Source: Olivibacter sp. XZL3 (GTDB lineage Bacteria; Bacteroidota; Bacteroidia; Sphingobacteriales; Sphingobacteriaceae). Taken from it: a stretch of DNA of 64,000 bases. A model generated the notes under the pieces. The model was not told the DNA's origin. It did no database searches and saw nothing but the letters and a program-made list of their open reading frames with translations. Within the stretch, counting starts at the first letter, position 1. Every line of letters begins with the position of its first letter. The position numbers and the translations under genes were made by a program. Shown here one piece after another: positions 1-7,562 of this stretch. The stretch is taken from positions 1 to 64,000 of the forward strand of contig NZ_SBJH01000033.1 in assembly GCF_004368405.1 (NCBI RefSeq), given 5' to 3'.

Positions 1-174
1 CCACATTCCAACAGGATAGCAATAGCAAGTCTGATTGGAATTCTTTAGTTTTGGGTGTAGCTAGCTAGGGTAAGATTACAGCCGGATCTGGCCACGATCT
101 GGAAAACAGGCAATATTGATACGATTTTGGTAGGTAGGGTATGTGTTAAATATAAACGTATCTTGCTGTTTATC

Positions 175-588
175 TTAAAGTTTTTTATCAAGATACTCTT
201 CAATCGTTATTATTTTAGTCTTCTTGTATGTTTCTAGAACAAGTAGATCTTTATCTCCGGTCACTAAATGGGTAGCCTTTCCATCTTCTGCGAGACCAAG
301 CAGAAAATTGTCTTTTTCATCTCTACAAACCGTTACGTTGCTGGATGTATTGATAAATATTGATCTCAGTTTAAGTTCATGTAATAAAGTGGAGACATCT
401 TCAAAGCTAAAATACTTTTTGAATTTAGGCCTTTGTGTAACTTCTATAAGTTCATCTAATAATTCTTGGGAAAATATAAGAGTAACCCTTTTATTGGAAA
501 GGATGTAATCTAATTTCTTGTTGCCAGAGAGTAAATAACTGATCCATAGGTTAGTGTCTATAATTAAACTATCCTTTTTTTTCGGCAT
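175..588 (-). CDS. PIN-domain toxin of a type II toxin-antitoxin pair
   Basis: A 137-residue single PIN domain, the length usual for COG1569-type 'putative toxin-antitoxin component, PIN family'. The acidic residues that bind the metal in PIN ribonucleases are visible: Asp11 in the N-terminal IIDTNLW motif, a Glu in the SQELLDE stretch near residue 45, and Asp residues in the DEKDN and TGDKD motifs toward the C-terminus. Family knowledge says such proteins cleave RNA and are neutralised by the upstream partner. The gene overlaps the end of the neighbouring small gene by 20 bases, so the two are translationally coupled with the antitoxin first. RNA target is unknown. The alternative, an isolated PIN protein of another pathway, is less likely given the overlap. 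Confidence 0.85.
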   Translation of the reverse strand: MPKKKDSLIIDTNLWISYLLSGNKKLDYILSNKRVTLIFSQELLDELIEVTQRPKFKKYFSFEDVSTLLHELKLRSIFINTSSNVTVCRDEKDNFLLGLAEDGKATHLVTGDKDLLVLETYKKTKIITIEEYLDKKL

Positions 589-793
589 AGCGTTTAGACC
601 TTACCAATTCAACTTCAGCTGTTATTTCCTCTAAACTTGGCGTATTGCCTTTCGCCTTAACCCGGATTTTTTCTAAAGCCTTAAGAAAACCATCTTCAGT
701 CATCGGTTTTATTTCGATTAATCCCAATGAAGCTAAATCTTTGAGTAGCTTACCTGCTTTTGGATTCAGTATATCAACTTGGAGTGTACTCAT
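569..793 (-). CDS. Antitoxin partner of the PIN toxin
   Basis: A 74-residue acidic/basic small protein directly upstream of, and overlapping, the PIN gene in the same orientation. It starts MSTLQVDILNPKAGKLLKDL, a short beta strand plus helix typical of the small antitoxin-like partners that accompany PIN toxins in Bacteroidota. The C-terminal half is charged and helical, as expected of the toxin-wrapping segment. No clear helix-turn-helix or ribbon-helix-helix DNA-binding motif was recognised. The role is inferred from position and size, not from a family signature. Confidence 0.7.
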   Translation of the reverse strand: MSTLQVDILNPKAGKLLKDLASLGLIEIKPMTEDGFLKALEKIRVKAKGNTPSLEEITAEVELVRSKRYAEKKG

Positions 794-1009
794 GTATCAA
801 AGATAGCAAAAGCATCAGGTTATTGCAAATATTAATATATACCACTTCACTTCTGCTTCAAGTTTCCAGATCATCTGCTTCATATCCGCTTCAAGCACCA
901 TTCAGGGCTGTTTTTAAACCAATCTGCTGCTTATGTTTGTGCCATGAAGCATGACATACCGGTATAAAAGATTGCGGATTGTAAAATTGAACTTTTAAAT
1001 TTTAACAAC

Positions 1010-1651
1010 ATGGGAACTATTAGAAACGGAGCCAACGGAGGCTTCAAAGGTAAAGCGGGCAGTGTGATCGGCAGCAGCTGGAAAAGCATAAACTATATCA
1101 AAGGGCTCTATAAAAAGCGCTCTAAACCGGCTTCTGAAGAGCAGTTGATGCAGCAGGCCAAGTTTGCGCTGATCACGGCTTTTCTTTTTCCGATCAAGGC
1201 GCTGCTGCGCATCGGCTTTGGGCTGAAAAGGGCCAGTACCAATACGGGAATGAACATGGCCCTGAAAGCGAATATTGGAGAGGCTGTGGTGGGTACTTAC
1301 CCCGATTATAGGCTGGATTATAGCAAGATTAAGCTGAGCGCGGGAGGACTGTTCACGGCAGGTAGCGAAACCATAAGCCGTACGGGTACTGAGTTAACAG
1401 TGGCCTGGAACACCACGGTAAATGCCGTGAGCGGCAATTCGGACGACTCGGTTTATATCGTGGTATATCACCCGGCTTCCGAGCAGTTTTTGACGACGGA
1501 GTCGGTGCCGCTGCGTAGCGATGGCGAGGCGACGATCAACATCCCTGCCCATATCAACGCCGGCGAAGGGCATGCATGGATTTTCTATGCAGAGCGGAAA
1601 GCAAAAGAGGTGTCTAAGAGCATCTATTTGGGAACGGTGTCATTTGATTAA
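1010..1651 (+). CDS. DUF6266 family protein
   Basis: A 213-residue protein with the features I associate with DUF6266, a Bacteroidota family of unknown function: a glycine-rich start (MGTIRNGANGGFKGKAGSV), then GSSWKSINYIKG, a basic segment, an amphipathic/hydrophobic stretch around residues 50-70, and a beta-rich C-terminal half from about residue 100. There is no signal peptide. The ATG follows an A/T-rich leader and is the natural start because the conserved N-terminus begins there. A strong terminator-like hairpin begins three bases after the stop. A second, shorter homologue follows. Members are often multi-copy in Sphingobacteriaceae. A role as a virion or surface component is only a guess from the lysis-like neighbours downstream. 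Confidence 0.8.
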   Translation: MGTIRNGANGGFKGKAGSVIGSSWKSINYIKGLYKKRSKPASEEQLMQQAKFALITAFLFPIKALLRIGFGLKRASTNTGMNMALKANIGEAVVGTYPDYRLDYSKIKLSAGGLFTAGSETISRTGTELTVAWNTTVNAVSGNSDDSVYIVVYHPASEQFLTTESVPLRSDGEATINIPAHINAGEGHAWIFYAERKAKEVSKSIYLGTVSFD

Positions 1652-1653
1652 CC

Positions 1654-1692
1654 GGCAAGGTGGCGCCGCTACCGGCGCCGCCTGCCTTTATT
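1654..1692 (+). terminator. Rho-independent-like terminator after the first DUF6266 gene
   Basis: The arm at 1654-1668 pairs with 1673-1686 around a ctac loop, with a 7-bp all-GC core (GGCGCCG/CGGCGCC) and one bulged A lower in the stem. TTTATTAT follows. The stem starts two bases after the stop codon. It separates the complete DUF6266 gene from its truncated paralogue. Confidence 0.75.
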
Positions 1693-1694
1693 AT

Positions 1695-2246
1695 ATGCGT
1701 ATGTTACTGATTTCAGAACGGAACAGCAGGGGAAATGGAGAGGTAAACGGACGGCTGATTAACCAAACACGACTTAGTATGGCTGTGCGTTTCTTATCGC
1801 CCCTACGTAAAATAATAGCCATGGGCTATGGTAGGCATAATAAGAAAAGTGCTTTTAATATGGCCGTGGCCGACCTGATGCACAATGCTATTGAGGGGCT
1901 ATATCCTGCATTGACGGTGAATCCGCAGAAGGTACGTCTCACAAAAGGTGGGCTGCTGTGCCCGCGGAGGCCTTCACCGCTACGTATAACGGATAAATTA
2001 ACGGTGACTTTTGACCCGGAATTTGATGAATTGAGTGGCTTTGGCGATGACGAAGTTATCGTATGTGCATATAATCCGGATATAGCGGTGGCGGGTATCA
2101 ATGAAGAGAAGTGCTTGAGACGGGATGGCGCCTTGGAATTACAGCTGCCGGTGCAGTTAGCGGATACACCGGTTATGGTTTACCTGTTTGCACGCGACCG
2201 TTCAGCAAAGCGCTATGCTAACAGTGCGTTTCTGGGTGTTTTTTAG
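1695..2246 (+). CDS. DUF6266-like protein lacking the conserved N-terminus
   Basis: The frame is open to 2246 and its product aligns by eye with the first DUF6266 protein from about that protein's residue 45 on. Shared blocks are the INQTRLSMAVRFLSPLRKII-type hydrophobic stretch, the FNMAVADLMHNAIEGLYP block matching MNMALKANIGEAVVGTYP, and the VRLTKGGLL block matching IKLSAGGLF. The glycine-rich N-terminal module is absent. The first usable ATGs (1695, 1701) lie immediately behind the upstream terminator hairpin, so no promoter or leader of normal length is left. The frame also extends upstream to 1521, but that part is the out-of-frame shadow of the first gene. Best read as a 5'-truncated paralogue that may or may not be expressed. 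Confidence 0.6.
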   Translation: MRMLLISERNSRGNGEVNGRLINQTRLSMAVRFLSPLRKIIAMGYGRHNKKSAFNMAVADLMHNAIEGLYPALTVNPQKVRLTKGGLLCPRRPSPLRITDKLTVTFDPEFDELSGFGDDEVIVCAYNPDIAVAGINEEKCLRRDGALELQLPVQLADTPVMVYLFARDRSAKRYANSAFLGVF

Positions 2247-2360
2247 TTGTCCGTTGCCGCTGTGAGCGCATTAAACGGAATAAGGGTACGCTTTCCGGGC
2301 GGATTAAGCTTTTTTTCGCGGGCAAAGAAAGTAAAAGTATAACTATAAGTATTTATAACA

Positions 2361-2714
2361 ATGGAAAATTTTATTATCATCTACAGAAAATATCTGTTAA
2401 TAACACTATTGATAGCCAGTATCTTGGCTTACCTTGTTTACCAACCGCTCATCCGCCTGGTGGATGTCACGGCGGCACCCATTGACTACGGTATCCTCAG
2501 CGCCATTTTAGTGGCTGCGGTGGCAGTGTTGAGCTTTGTTCAGCTCTGCCTCTGGGTGCTGCACCGGCATTGGCCTTTTTTAGGCGAGTATGCGGCGGAG
2601 CATTTTGAACGAAATTTTAAATCGTTATTATCCTGGCAAAAGGTGGGGTTTTACCTGGGCTTCTTCCTTGCCTTGCTCTATGCCTTTGTCATTGCTTTGG
2701 GAGCGTTATTATAG
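2361..2714 (+). CDS. Small three-helix membrane protein (holin-like topology)
   Basis: The 117-residue product has three predicted membrane helices at about residues 10-30, 43-68 and 95-116, a short positively charged N-terminus, and a soluble loop with HRHWPFLGEY before the last helix. No family was recognised. Size and three-helix topology match class I holins. The CHAP hydrolase and the lipoprotein with a C-terminal membrane helix downstream make a lysis role conceivable, but any small membrane protein could look like this. It lies 115 bases after the truncated DUF6266 gene. Confidence 0.6.
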   Translation: MENFIIIYRKYLLITLLIASILAYLVYQPLIRLVDVTAAPIDYGILSAILVAAVAVLSFVQLCLWVLHRHWPFLGEYAAEHFERNFKSLLSWQKVGFYLGFFLALLYAFVIALGALL

Positions 2715-2716
2715 TA

Positions 2717-2758
2717 GTTGCCGGTTGACAGTTGTGAGTTGCCGGTTGTCAGTTGCTA
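2717..2758. repeat. Two-copy imperfect 21-bp tandem repeat
   Basis: 2717-2737 and 2738-2758 are 21-base units beginning GTTGCCGGTTG and agreeing at 18 of 21 positions. The array begins directly behind the stop of the three-helix membrane protein. No function is evident. Confidence 0.55.
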
Positions 2759-2900
2759 GTGTGGGCGTTGATAGTAGTAGCGGATAATTGTAGCAGGAGT
2801 AAATAGTGCTTTTGAGCGTAGGGCAAAAAAGGAGGCTTCTGGACTAAGTGTCAAGAGAATTAGGCTAGAAGAGCTTGGAAAAATGTTCTGTGCGCATTAT

Positions 2901-3181
2901 TTAAAATAAATCGGAATGAGTACCTGTGCGAACTAGTTCTAGTAGGTTGATCTCTTCTCTTCGGTCCAGATTAGAAGTAAATCCGGCTTTACATGGCATT
3001 CCCAATAACCGTTGTAATTACCACTAAGTTTATGTGGACGGTGCTTTTTGGAAAGACCTTTATGCCCGTTTTCAGCTAATACACTAATTAGCTCTTTTAA
3101 TAGTTTTAAATCTTTGACAGATCGCTTTTTAAGTAGTTTTAGGTCTTTTAGGAACTTGGTTGAGGTAACGATTTTAAACAT
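2901..3181 (-). pseudogene. YafQ/RelE-type mRNA interferase toxin, frameshifted near its C-terminus
   Basis: The intact part (from 3181) reads as a YafQ-like toxin: FKIVTSTKFLKDLKLLKKR start, the KHRPHKLSGNYNGYWECHV core and PDLLLIWT. It then leaves frame and stops at 2939 after EEKRSTY. In the next frame, from about 2957 down to the stop at 2901-2903, the sequence encodes EINLLELVRTGTHSDLF, the conserved family C-terminus ending in the catalytic His-Ser-Asp-Leu-Phe block. Restoring one A in the GAGAAGAG stretch rejoins both parts as TEEKEINLLELVRTG. The toxin is therefore inactive as sequenced, or the base is an assembly error. Its antitoxin lies 9 bases upstream. Confidence 0.85.
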
Positions 3182-3190
3182 TAGGTTAAA

Positions 3191-3388
3191 TCATATACTG
3201 TTCAATAGTTCATCTACACTATTGAACTTTTTTCCTTTGCCTGCTTTCAATTCGTTCATGGCAGCAATAGTTTCCGCATTAGGTTCCTTGCTGACCTTTT
3301 TAACTTTGACAATTACCCCAAGTTCTTTTAAATATGCTTTTACTAAAGCTGTTTTGTTGTCAGGGACTTTTATTTCAAGCGTTTCCAT
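3191..3388 (-). CDS. Antitoxin (DUF2683/RelB-like) of the YafQ-type pair
   Basis: About 65 residues, starting METLEIKVPDNKTALVKAYL, followed by a lysine-rich VKKVSKEPNAET linker and a C-terminal helix ending NSVDELLNSI. The N-terminal strand-helix is that of small antitoxins paired with YafQ/RelE toxins in Bacteroidota. Its stop is 9 bases before the toxin start, the usual antitoxin-first order. A frame extension to 3397 adds three residues, but the ATG at 3388 gives the conserved METLEIKV start. Because the toxin is frameshifted, this antitoxin may be an orphan. Confidence 0.75.
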   Translation of the reverse strand: METLEIKVPDNKTALVKAYLKELGVIVKVKKVSKEPNAETIAAMNELKAGKGKKFNSVDELLNSI

Positions 3389-3815
3389 AATACACAAAAA
3401 TACAGGAACAGCTTCTTTTTTGCAAATATAACAAGCTGAAAGTGCAAAGATTAGTGTCTACAATTCATGTCAAAGGGGTTTTTGTCTGCCAACTGCTGCG
3501 TCCGCAAGTCTAGGTCAAAAGTCGACACAACATAAGGTAACAAGGCCTCTAGGTATGAGGATTAATAAATTTTATGACTATCGGAAAGCTTACCTAAAAA
3601 CAATTTGCTAGGCAGGCACCTATCGTTAGCGATAAAATCCGGCCTAGAAATATCCGGATAGAAGAGGCTAAGGAGTGGCAGAAGCTTTCACAGGAGATTT
3701 CAAGCCGGGAGTTTTTGGTTACTTTTTGCGGAAAAAAGTAACACAAATTTAAAAATAAGGGCTTTGGGTGTGATACCCGATAGTCATATAAATTTTTATC
3801 AGAAAAGAAATTAAA
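3389..3815. other. Gene-free stretch with hairpin and inverted repeat
   Basis: No start-to-stop gene was found. A decayed open frame without a start codon (about 3594-3738, ending FLVTFCGKK) is visible. It ends inside a perfect hairpin, 3718-3727 paired with 3733-3742 around 5 bases. A 12-bp perfect inverted repeat, 3573-3584 (TATGACTATCGG) and 3777-3788, brackets this part. These could be ends of a small non-autonomous element or chance. Confidence 0.4.
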
Positions 3816-4448
3816 ATGAAAAAGAAAATAAATCCGTTATTAATGATCACAATCAGTGTTATCATTATAAAAATACTGCTGTCACTATTGCTTCCGTCGC
3901 TTGGTAGCAATAAACATGCTGCACCATGCAGTTTGGCGAGGCAAGATGATATGCTTGCGGAAAAGATTCCTATAGAAACTACGCGTTTAAGGGTAAAGAA
4001 AATTTACGACAGCCAGCTGGGCGTGCGGGAGGCTACGGGCCATAATGACGGTGCGCAGGTGGAACGATACCTGCGCTATACCGGCCTTGGCAAAGGCCAT
4101 GCCTGGTGCGCGGCTTTTGTATGCTGGGTGCTGGGGCAGGCAGGGGTGGATAACCCCAAAACCGCTTGGGCGGCTAGCCTCTTTCCAAAAAATAGGTTGG
4201 TGTGGTCACGTGCGAAGGCACTGGCAACGGGCAATCCGCAGCGGGCAACTATTTTTGGTATCTACTTTCCGTCTCTCAAACGCATTGCTCATTGTGGTTT
4301 TATTGACAAATGGAGCGAGAAGGAAGTGATCACTGTAGAGGGCAATACCAATGATAACGGTAGCCGGGAAGGGGATGGGGTATACCGCAAGCGGAGGCCG
4401 ATTAGAAGCCTCTATGCGGTGGCAGATTGGATAGGGAGGGCAAGCTAA
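3816..4448 (+). CDS. Membrane-anchored CHAP/TIGR02594-type peptidoglycan hydrolase
   Basis: The 210-residue protein has an N-terminal signal-anchor helix (residues 6-28), a short linker and one CHAP/NlpC-P60-like domain. The nucleophile Cys98 lies in the HAWCAAFVCW motif and the catalytic His159 in the IAHCGFI motif. VEGNTND supplies the third polar position. The HNDGAQVERYLRYTGL segment preceding the Cys is typical of TIGR02594 proteins. Such enzymes cleave peptide cross-bridges in peptidoglycan, and the uncleaved anchor resembles signal-anchor-release endolysins. The next gene overlaps by one base (TAATG), so both are translated as a unit. Alternatives are a cell-wall remodelling enzyme or an anti-bacterial effector. 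Confidence 0.75.
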   Translation: MKKKINPLLMITISVIIIKILLSLLLPSLGSNKHAAPCSLARQDDMLAEKIPIETTRLRVKKIYDSQLGVREATGHNDGAQVERYLRYTGLGKGHAWCAAFVCWVLGQAGVDNPKTAWAASLFPKNRLVWSRAKALATGNPQRATIFGIYFPSLKRIAHCGFIDKWSEKEVITVEGNTNDNGSREGDGVYRKRRPIRSLYAVADWIGRAS

Positions 4449-4900
4449 TGAGCAGGTGTCTGATTTGTTTATGGAGTGCTGCAGGACTTTTATGGTCCTG
4501 CAATACCGCCAAATTTAAAACGAAACTTTCCGCTCAGGAAGTTTTATCGGTGAAACGCAATGCTGCTATTAGCGAAGTAAATGGTCGTAGTTTCGTGTCA
4601 GCAGATTCTTCAACGTACGATGTTCTATGGTGGTTGAAAGGAGATGCACAATGGCATCCGGATAGTGGTATGACCGCAGATGAGCTCTTGGTCCGTTACC
4701 GGGGCAAAGACTGGCGTAATGCCATGCTGTTGGATAGCGGGCAAAGAATGTATGAGACGCGAGACATGCTTCAGCAAGCAGCCGGTACGCAGGTGCAGGA
4801 AAAACAGAAAGAGCAAAAAAACTGGTTTCACTTGCCCTGGTGGGTATTTGTCGTACTTATACCGGGTGGCTACTATTTACTGAAGCGGTTTTATCGCTAA
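4448..4900 (+). CDS. Lipoprotein with C-terminal membrane helix, unimolecular-spanin-like
   Basis: A 150-residue protein starting at the ATG that overlaps the stop of the CHAP gene (TAATG). It has a signal sequence ending LLWSCN, giving a plausible though non-standard lipobox with Cys18. A periplasmic segment follows with a glutamine/lysine-rich, coil-prone stretch (residues ~112-124). A single C-terminal membrane helix sits in the PWWVFVVLIPGGYYLL region, followed by basic residues. Outer-membrane lipid anchor plus inner-membrane C-terminal helix is the architecture of phage u-spanins such as T1 gp11, which disrupt the outer membrane after endolysin action. No sequence homology was recognised, so the call rests on topology and coupling to the hydrolase. 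Confidence 0.55.
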   Translation: MSRCLICLWSAAGLLWSCNTAKFKTKLSAQEVLSVKRNAAISEVNGRSFVSADSSTYDVLWWLKGDAQWHPDSGMTADELLVRYRGKDWRNAMLLDSGQRMYETRDMLQQAAGTQVQEKQKEQKNWFHLPWWVFVVLIPGGYYLLKRFYR

Positions 4901-5037
4901 AATTTCCAACGCTGATTTAACACCGTCGGAATGTTTCTCTCCATAATTTCGATATCGGAATAATTTATACGGTACATTACCCGTAAATGATGACGTAAAA
5001 GCCCAGTCCGCTTAACCTTCAACAAGTGGTAACATAC

Positions 5038-5874
5038 TTATACCGTTTTTTTTCGAAATTCGTTGGGGCTTGTTTTCCTGATTGTTTTGAAATAGTGCGA
5101 CAAATGGCTTACGTCTGTAAAGCCAAATTCATTGGCAATTTCTTTTATTGTGAGCGTAGGGACGGCGAGGCGTTTCTCTATCAGCTTAATGCGGTATTTG
5201 CTTACATAGTCCCGGTAAGAGATACTAAAGTTACGTTTAAAATAAGCGCTGAAATAAGCGGGGGCGATATGGAAATGGTTGGCAATGTTTTTCATCAGCA
5301 ACAGCTGCGGTTCGTAAATATGCTCGTGAATGTAGGAAATCAACTCTTCGTTGCCTGCTTGTGCCTTGTCCACACGAATGCTGTGCTTCATCGCCGCTTC
5401 GCGAATTAATCCGAAAATAGACAATAACTGATAATAGACCAAAGGCGACGAAGCAATGTCTTTTCGACTATTGTACGCCACGATATTGTCAATCGTATTG
5501 CGTAAAATCGACGCGCTAAGTTCGTCCATTTCGAGTTTCACTTCTTTCAATAATTTGTTGCGCATAATTTCTTCGGGAGAAGAAAAAAATAATGCATCAG
5601 GACGGTGTTGTTTGTGACTGGCAAAGTAACTGTCGGTAAATTTGATGAACGTAAATGCTGAGCGCTTTTTTACTTCAAAATAATGTTTGTCTTCTGGACT
5701 GACTATAAAAATATCGCCCGGATTATAGGGGAATCGGTTATTGTTCAAAATATGAACGCCGTAGCCTTTGCGGATATAAATCAATTCGTAGAAGGAGTGT
5801 TTATGCTTGGGTAAAGGGAATATCTCCACATTCCATTCGGTTACCACCAATGTTTCAAACTGTATCCTTCTCAT
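5038..5874 (-). CDS. AraC-family transcriptional regulator
   Basis: The 278-residue protein has an N-terminal cupin-type sensor with the HKHSFYELIYI motif (residues ~23-33) and NPGDIFIVSPED. The C-terminal AraC double helix-turn-helix (residues ~180-275) shows IANHFHIAPAYFSAYFKR and IANEFGFTDVSHLSHYFK, the two recognition helices. Such proteins bind a small ligand, often a sugar or aromatic compound, and activate a neighbouring promoter. It is divergent from the MFS gene with about 105 bases between starts, so the exporter is the likely target. The ligand cannot be read from the sequence. Confidence 0.9.
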   Translation of the reverse strand: MRRIQFETLVVTEWNVEIFPLPKHKHSFYELIYIRKGYGVHILNNNRFPYNPGDIFIVSPEDKHYFEVKKRSAFTFIKFTDSYFASHKQHRPDALFFSSPEEIMRNKLLKEVKLEMDELSASILRNTIDNIVAYNSRKDIASSPLVYYQLLSIFGLIREAAMKHSIRVDKAQAGNEELISYIHEHIYEPQLLLMKNIANHFHIAPAYFSAYFKRNFSISYRDYVSKYRIKLIEKRLAVPTLTIKEIANEFGFTDVSHLSHYFKTIRKTSPNEFRKKTV

Positions 5875-5952
5875 GGCAGCTGTCGGTTCGTTGTGTTGTA
5901 AATGTACAAACTTATATCAGGAATATACAAATATCGGCAATCCTTGCGGCTT

Positions 5953-5960
5953 TAACTTTG
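5953..5960 (+). promoter_or_regulatory. Bacteroidota -7 element for the MFS gene
   Basis: TAACTTTG fits the Bacteroidota consensus TAnnTTTG exactly and lies 18 bases before the ATG at 5979, in the divergent interval shared with the AraC gene. No convincing -33 TTG/TTTG at the right spacing was seen, which fits a promoter that needs an activator. Confidence 0.5.
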
Positions 5961-5978
5961 CACAGCAAAAAATTAGAA

Positions 5979-7205
5979 ATGAGTGCAAACCAGAATCTCA
6001 ACGTCATGTCCAAAGCAACCGATAATCATAAAATCGTTTACCCGATTCTGTTTATGATCAGTCTTTCGCATTTATTGAATGACTTACTTCAGTCGATTAT
6101 TCCATCTATATATCCGATCATTAAGGACGAATTTCAGTTGTCATTTGCACAGATAGGCATAATAACGTTTGTTTTTCAAATGACGGCTTCCATCTTTCAG
6201 CCCTTTGTGGGGGTTTACACAGACAAAAAACCTAATCCCAGGTTTTTAATTGCAGGCATGACTTTATCGATGACAGGGCTGTTGCTCTTGGCTTCTGCAC
6301 ATTATTACTCGATGCTGCTTTTTGCGGTAGCCTTAATCGGTATGGGGTCTTCGGTGTTCCATCCCGAAGCTTCGAGGGTGGCTCGACTTGCTTCCGGCGG
6401 ACAAAAAGGATTGGCGCAATCTATTTTTCAAGTAGGTGGTAATTCGGGAAGTGCTATTGGACCGTTATTAGTTGCATTCATAGTGCTGCCATTGGGACAA
6501 AGTTATATAAGTGTCTTTGCCGTTCCAGCTTTCGTCGGAATTATCGTTTTATGGAAAATCGGAAACTGGTATGCCGAGCAATTGGCTATTGGGAGAACTT
6601 CGAAAAAGGCAGCCTTTGCAGCTGATGTCCATTTGTCACGTAAACGCGTCGTGTTTTCCATCATCATTCTTTTGGTACTGGTGTTTTCAAAATATATTTA
6701 CTTGGCATCTATGAACAACTATCTTACTTTTTTTCTTATAGAAAAGTTTCATGTGTCAGTAAAGGACGCTCAAGTGTGTTTGTTTGTTTTTGCGGCGGCT
6801 GTTGCGATAGGAACTATTTTAGGGGGCAAGTTGGGTGATAGATACGGGCGAAAGAACATTATTTGGATTTCCATTTTGGGCGCGGCACCTTTTACGCTTT
6901 GTCTGCCTTATCTGCCCTTTGGATGGACAGTCGTTTTTACTGTCCTAATCGGTTTGATCATCGCCTCCGCATTTTCGGCAATTTTAGTGTTTGCGACGGA
7001 CCTTATGCCTGACAAAGTTGGTTTGATAGCGGGATTGTTCTTTGGTTTTTCCTTCGGAATGGGAGGCATCGGCTCCGCGATGCTCGGTGCAATAGCCGAT
7101 AGCAGCGGCATCGAATATGTATTTAAAATCTGCGCTTTTCTACCGCTTCTAGGCGTAATTACAGCTTTATTACCTAAAATATCAAAGACGCAGATAACCG
7201 TATAG
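5979..7205 (+). CDS. MFS transporter of the Fsr/fosmidomycin-resistance type
   Basis: About 408 residues with 12 membrane helices. The start region SHLLNDLLQSIIPSIYPIIK, the VGVYTDKKPNPRF motif A in the first loop and GSSVFHPEASRVARL are hallmark segments of the Fsr subfamily. GNSGSAIGPLL follows. Homologues in this group export fosmidomycin or small drugs, but the natural substrate is usually unknown. The frame is open further upstream to 5850, but that part runs through the divergent promoter. The ATG at 5979 sits 18 bases behind a TAnnTTTG box, so it is preferred. Regulation by the divergent AraC gene is likely. Confidence 0.85.
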   Translation: MSANQNLNVMSKATDNHKIVYPILFMISLSHLLNDLLQSIIPSIYPIIKDEFQLSFAQIGIITFVFQMTASIFQPFVGVYTDKKPNPRFLIAGMTLSMTGLLLLASAHYYSMLLFAVALIGMGSSVFHPEASRVARLASGGQKGLAQSIFQVGGNSGSAIGPLLVAFIVLPLGQSYISVFAVPAFVGIIVLWKIGNWYAEQLAIGRTSKKAAFAADVHLSRKRVVFSIIILLVLVFSKYIYLASMNNYLTFFLIEKFHVSVKDAQVCLFVFAAAVAIGTILGGKLGDRYGRKNIIWISILGAAPFTLCLPYLPFGWTVVFTVLIGLIIASAFSAILVFATDLMPDKVGLIAGLFFGFSFGMGGIGSAMLGAIADSSGIEYVFKICAFLPLLGVITALLPKISKTQITV

Positions 7206-7562
7206 CCCCTTCATAACCGCTATTAAAAAGATAAAAGTTTCATTGGTGCAAGAACGATAAACCGGTGTACCGGCTAATATCATGTGATTATTAGCTAAAA
7301 TAGGCGTAGAGCCGCATAGCGATTCTTTATAGCTTTATAAAAAATAAAAAAGTGCTAGGTTTCCTTTCTTATGCCGTTGGTTTATAGGTGCTTGTATTTT
7401 TTCTGTGGTTTTAATGGAAAATGTCAAGGCATGTTGTAAGGAAAGTCCTAGATTGGAAGGTTAAACAAATTATTCGGATGAAACCTGCATAAATTACTAT
7501 AAACAAAAGGATATGAATAATTTATGCAAGATTCATTGCCATTAGAAAAACAATTTATTCGA
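7206..7562. other. Leader region before the GH127 gene
   Basis: This AT-rich stretch has no gene. A short palindrome (CCGGTgtACCGG) lies near 7260. An AAAGGA at about 7507 could serve a start at 7524. I see no clear promoter consensus. Confidence 0.4.

Noticed and set aside
1-174. Possible gene end or repeat at the left edge
   Set aside because: Short AT-rich sequence with no frame, repeat or motif that could be supported.
1826-2101. Reverse-strand frame opposite the second DUF6266 gene
   Set aside because: Its product shows no domain features, and the forward frame aligns with the first DUF6266 protein.
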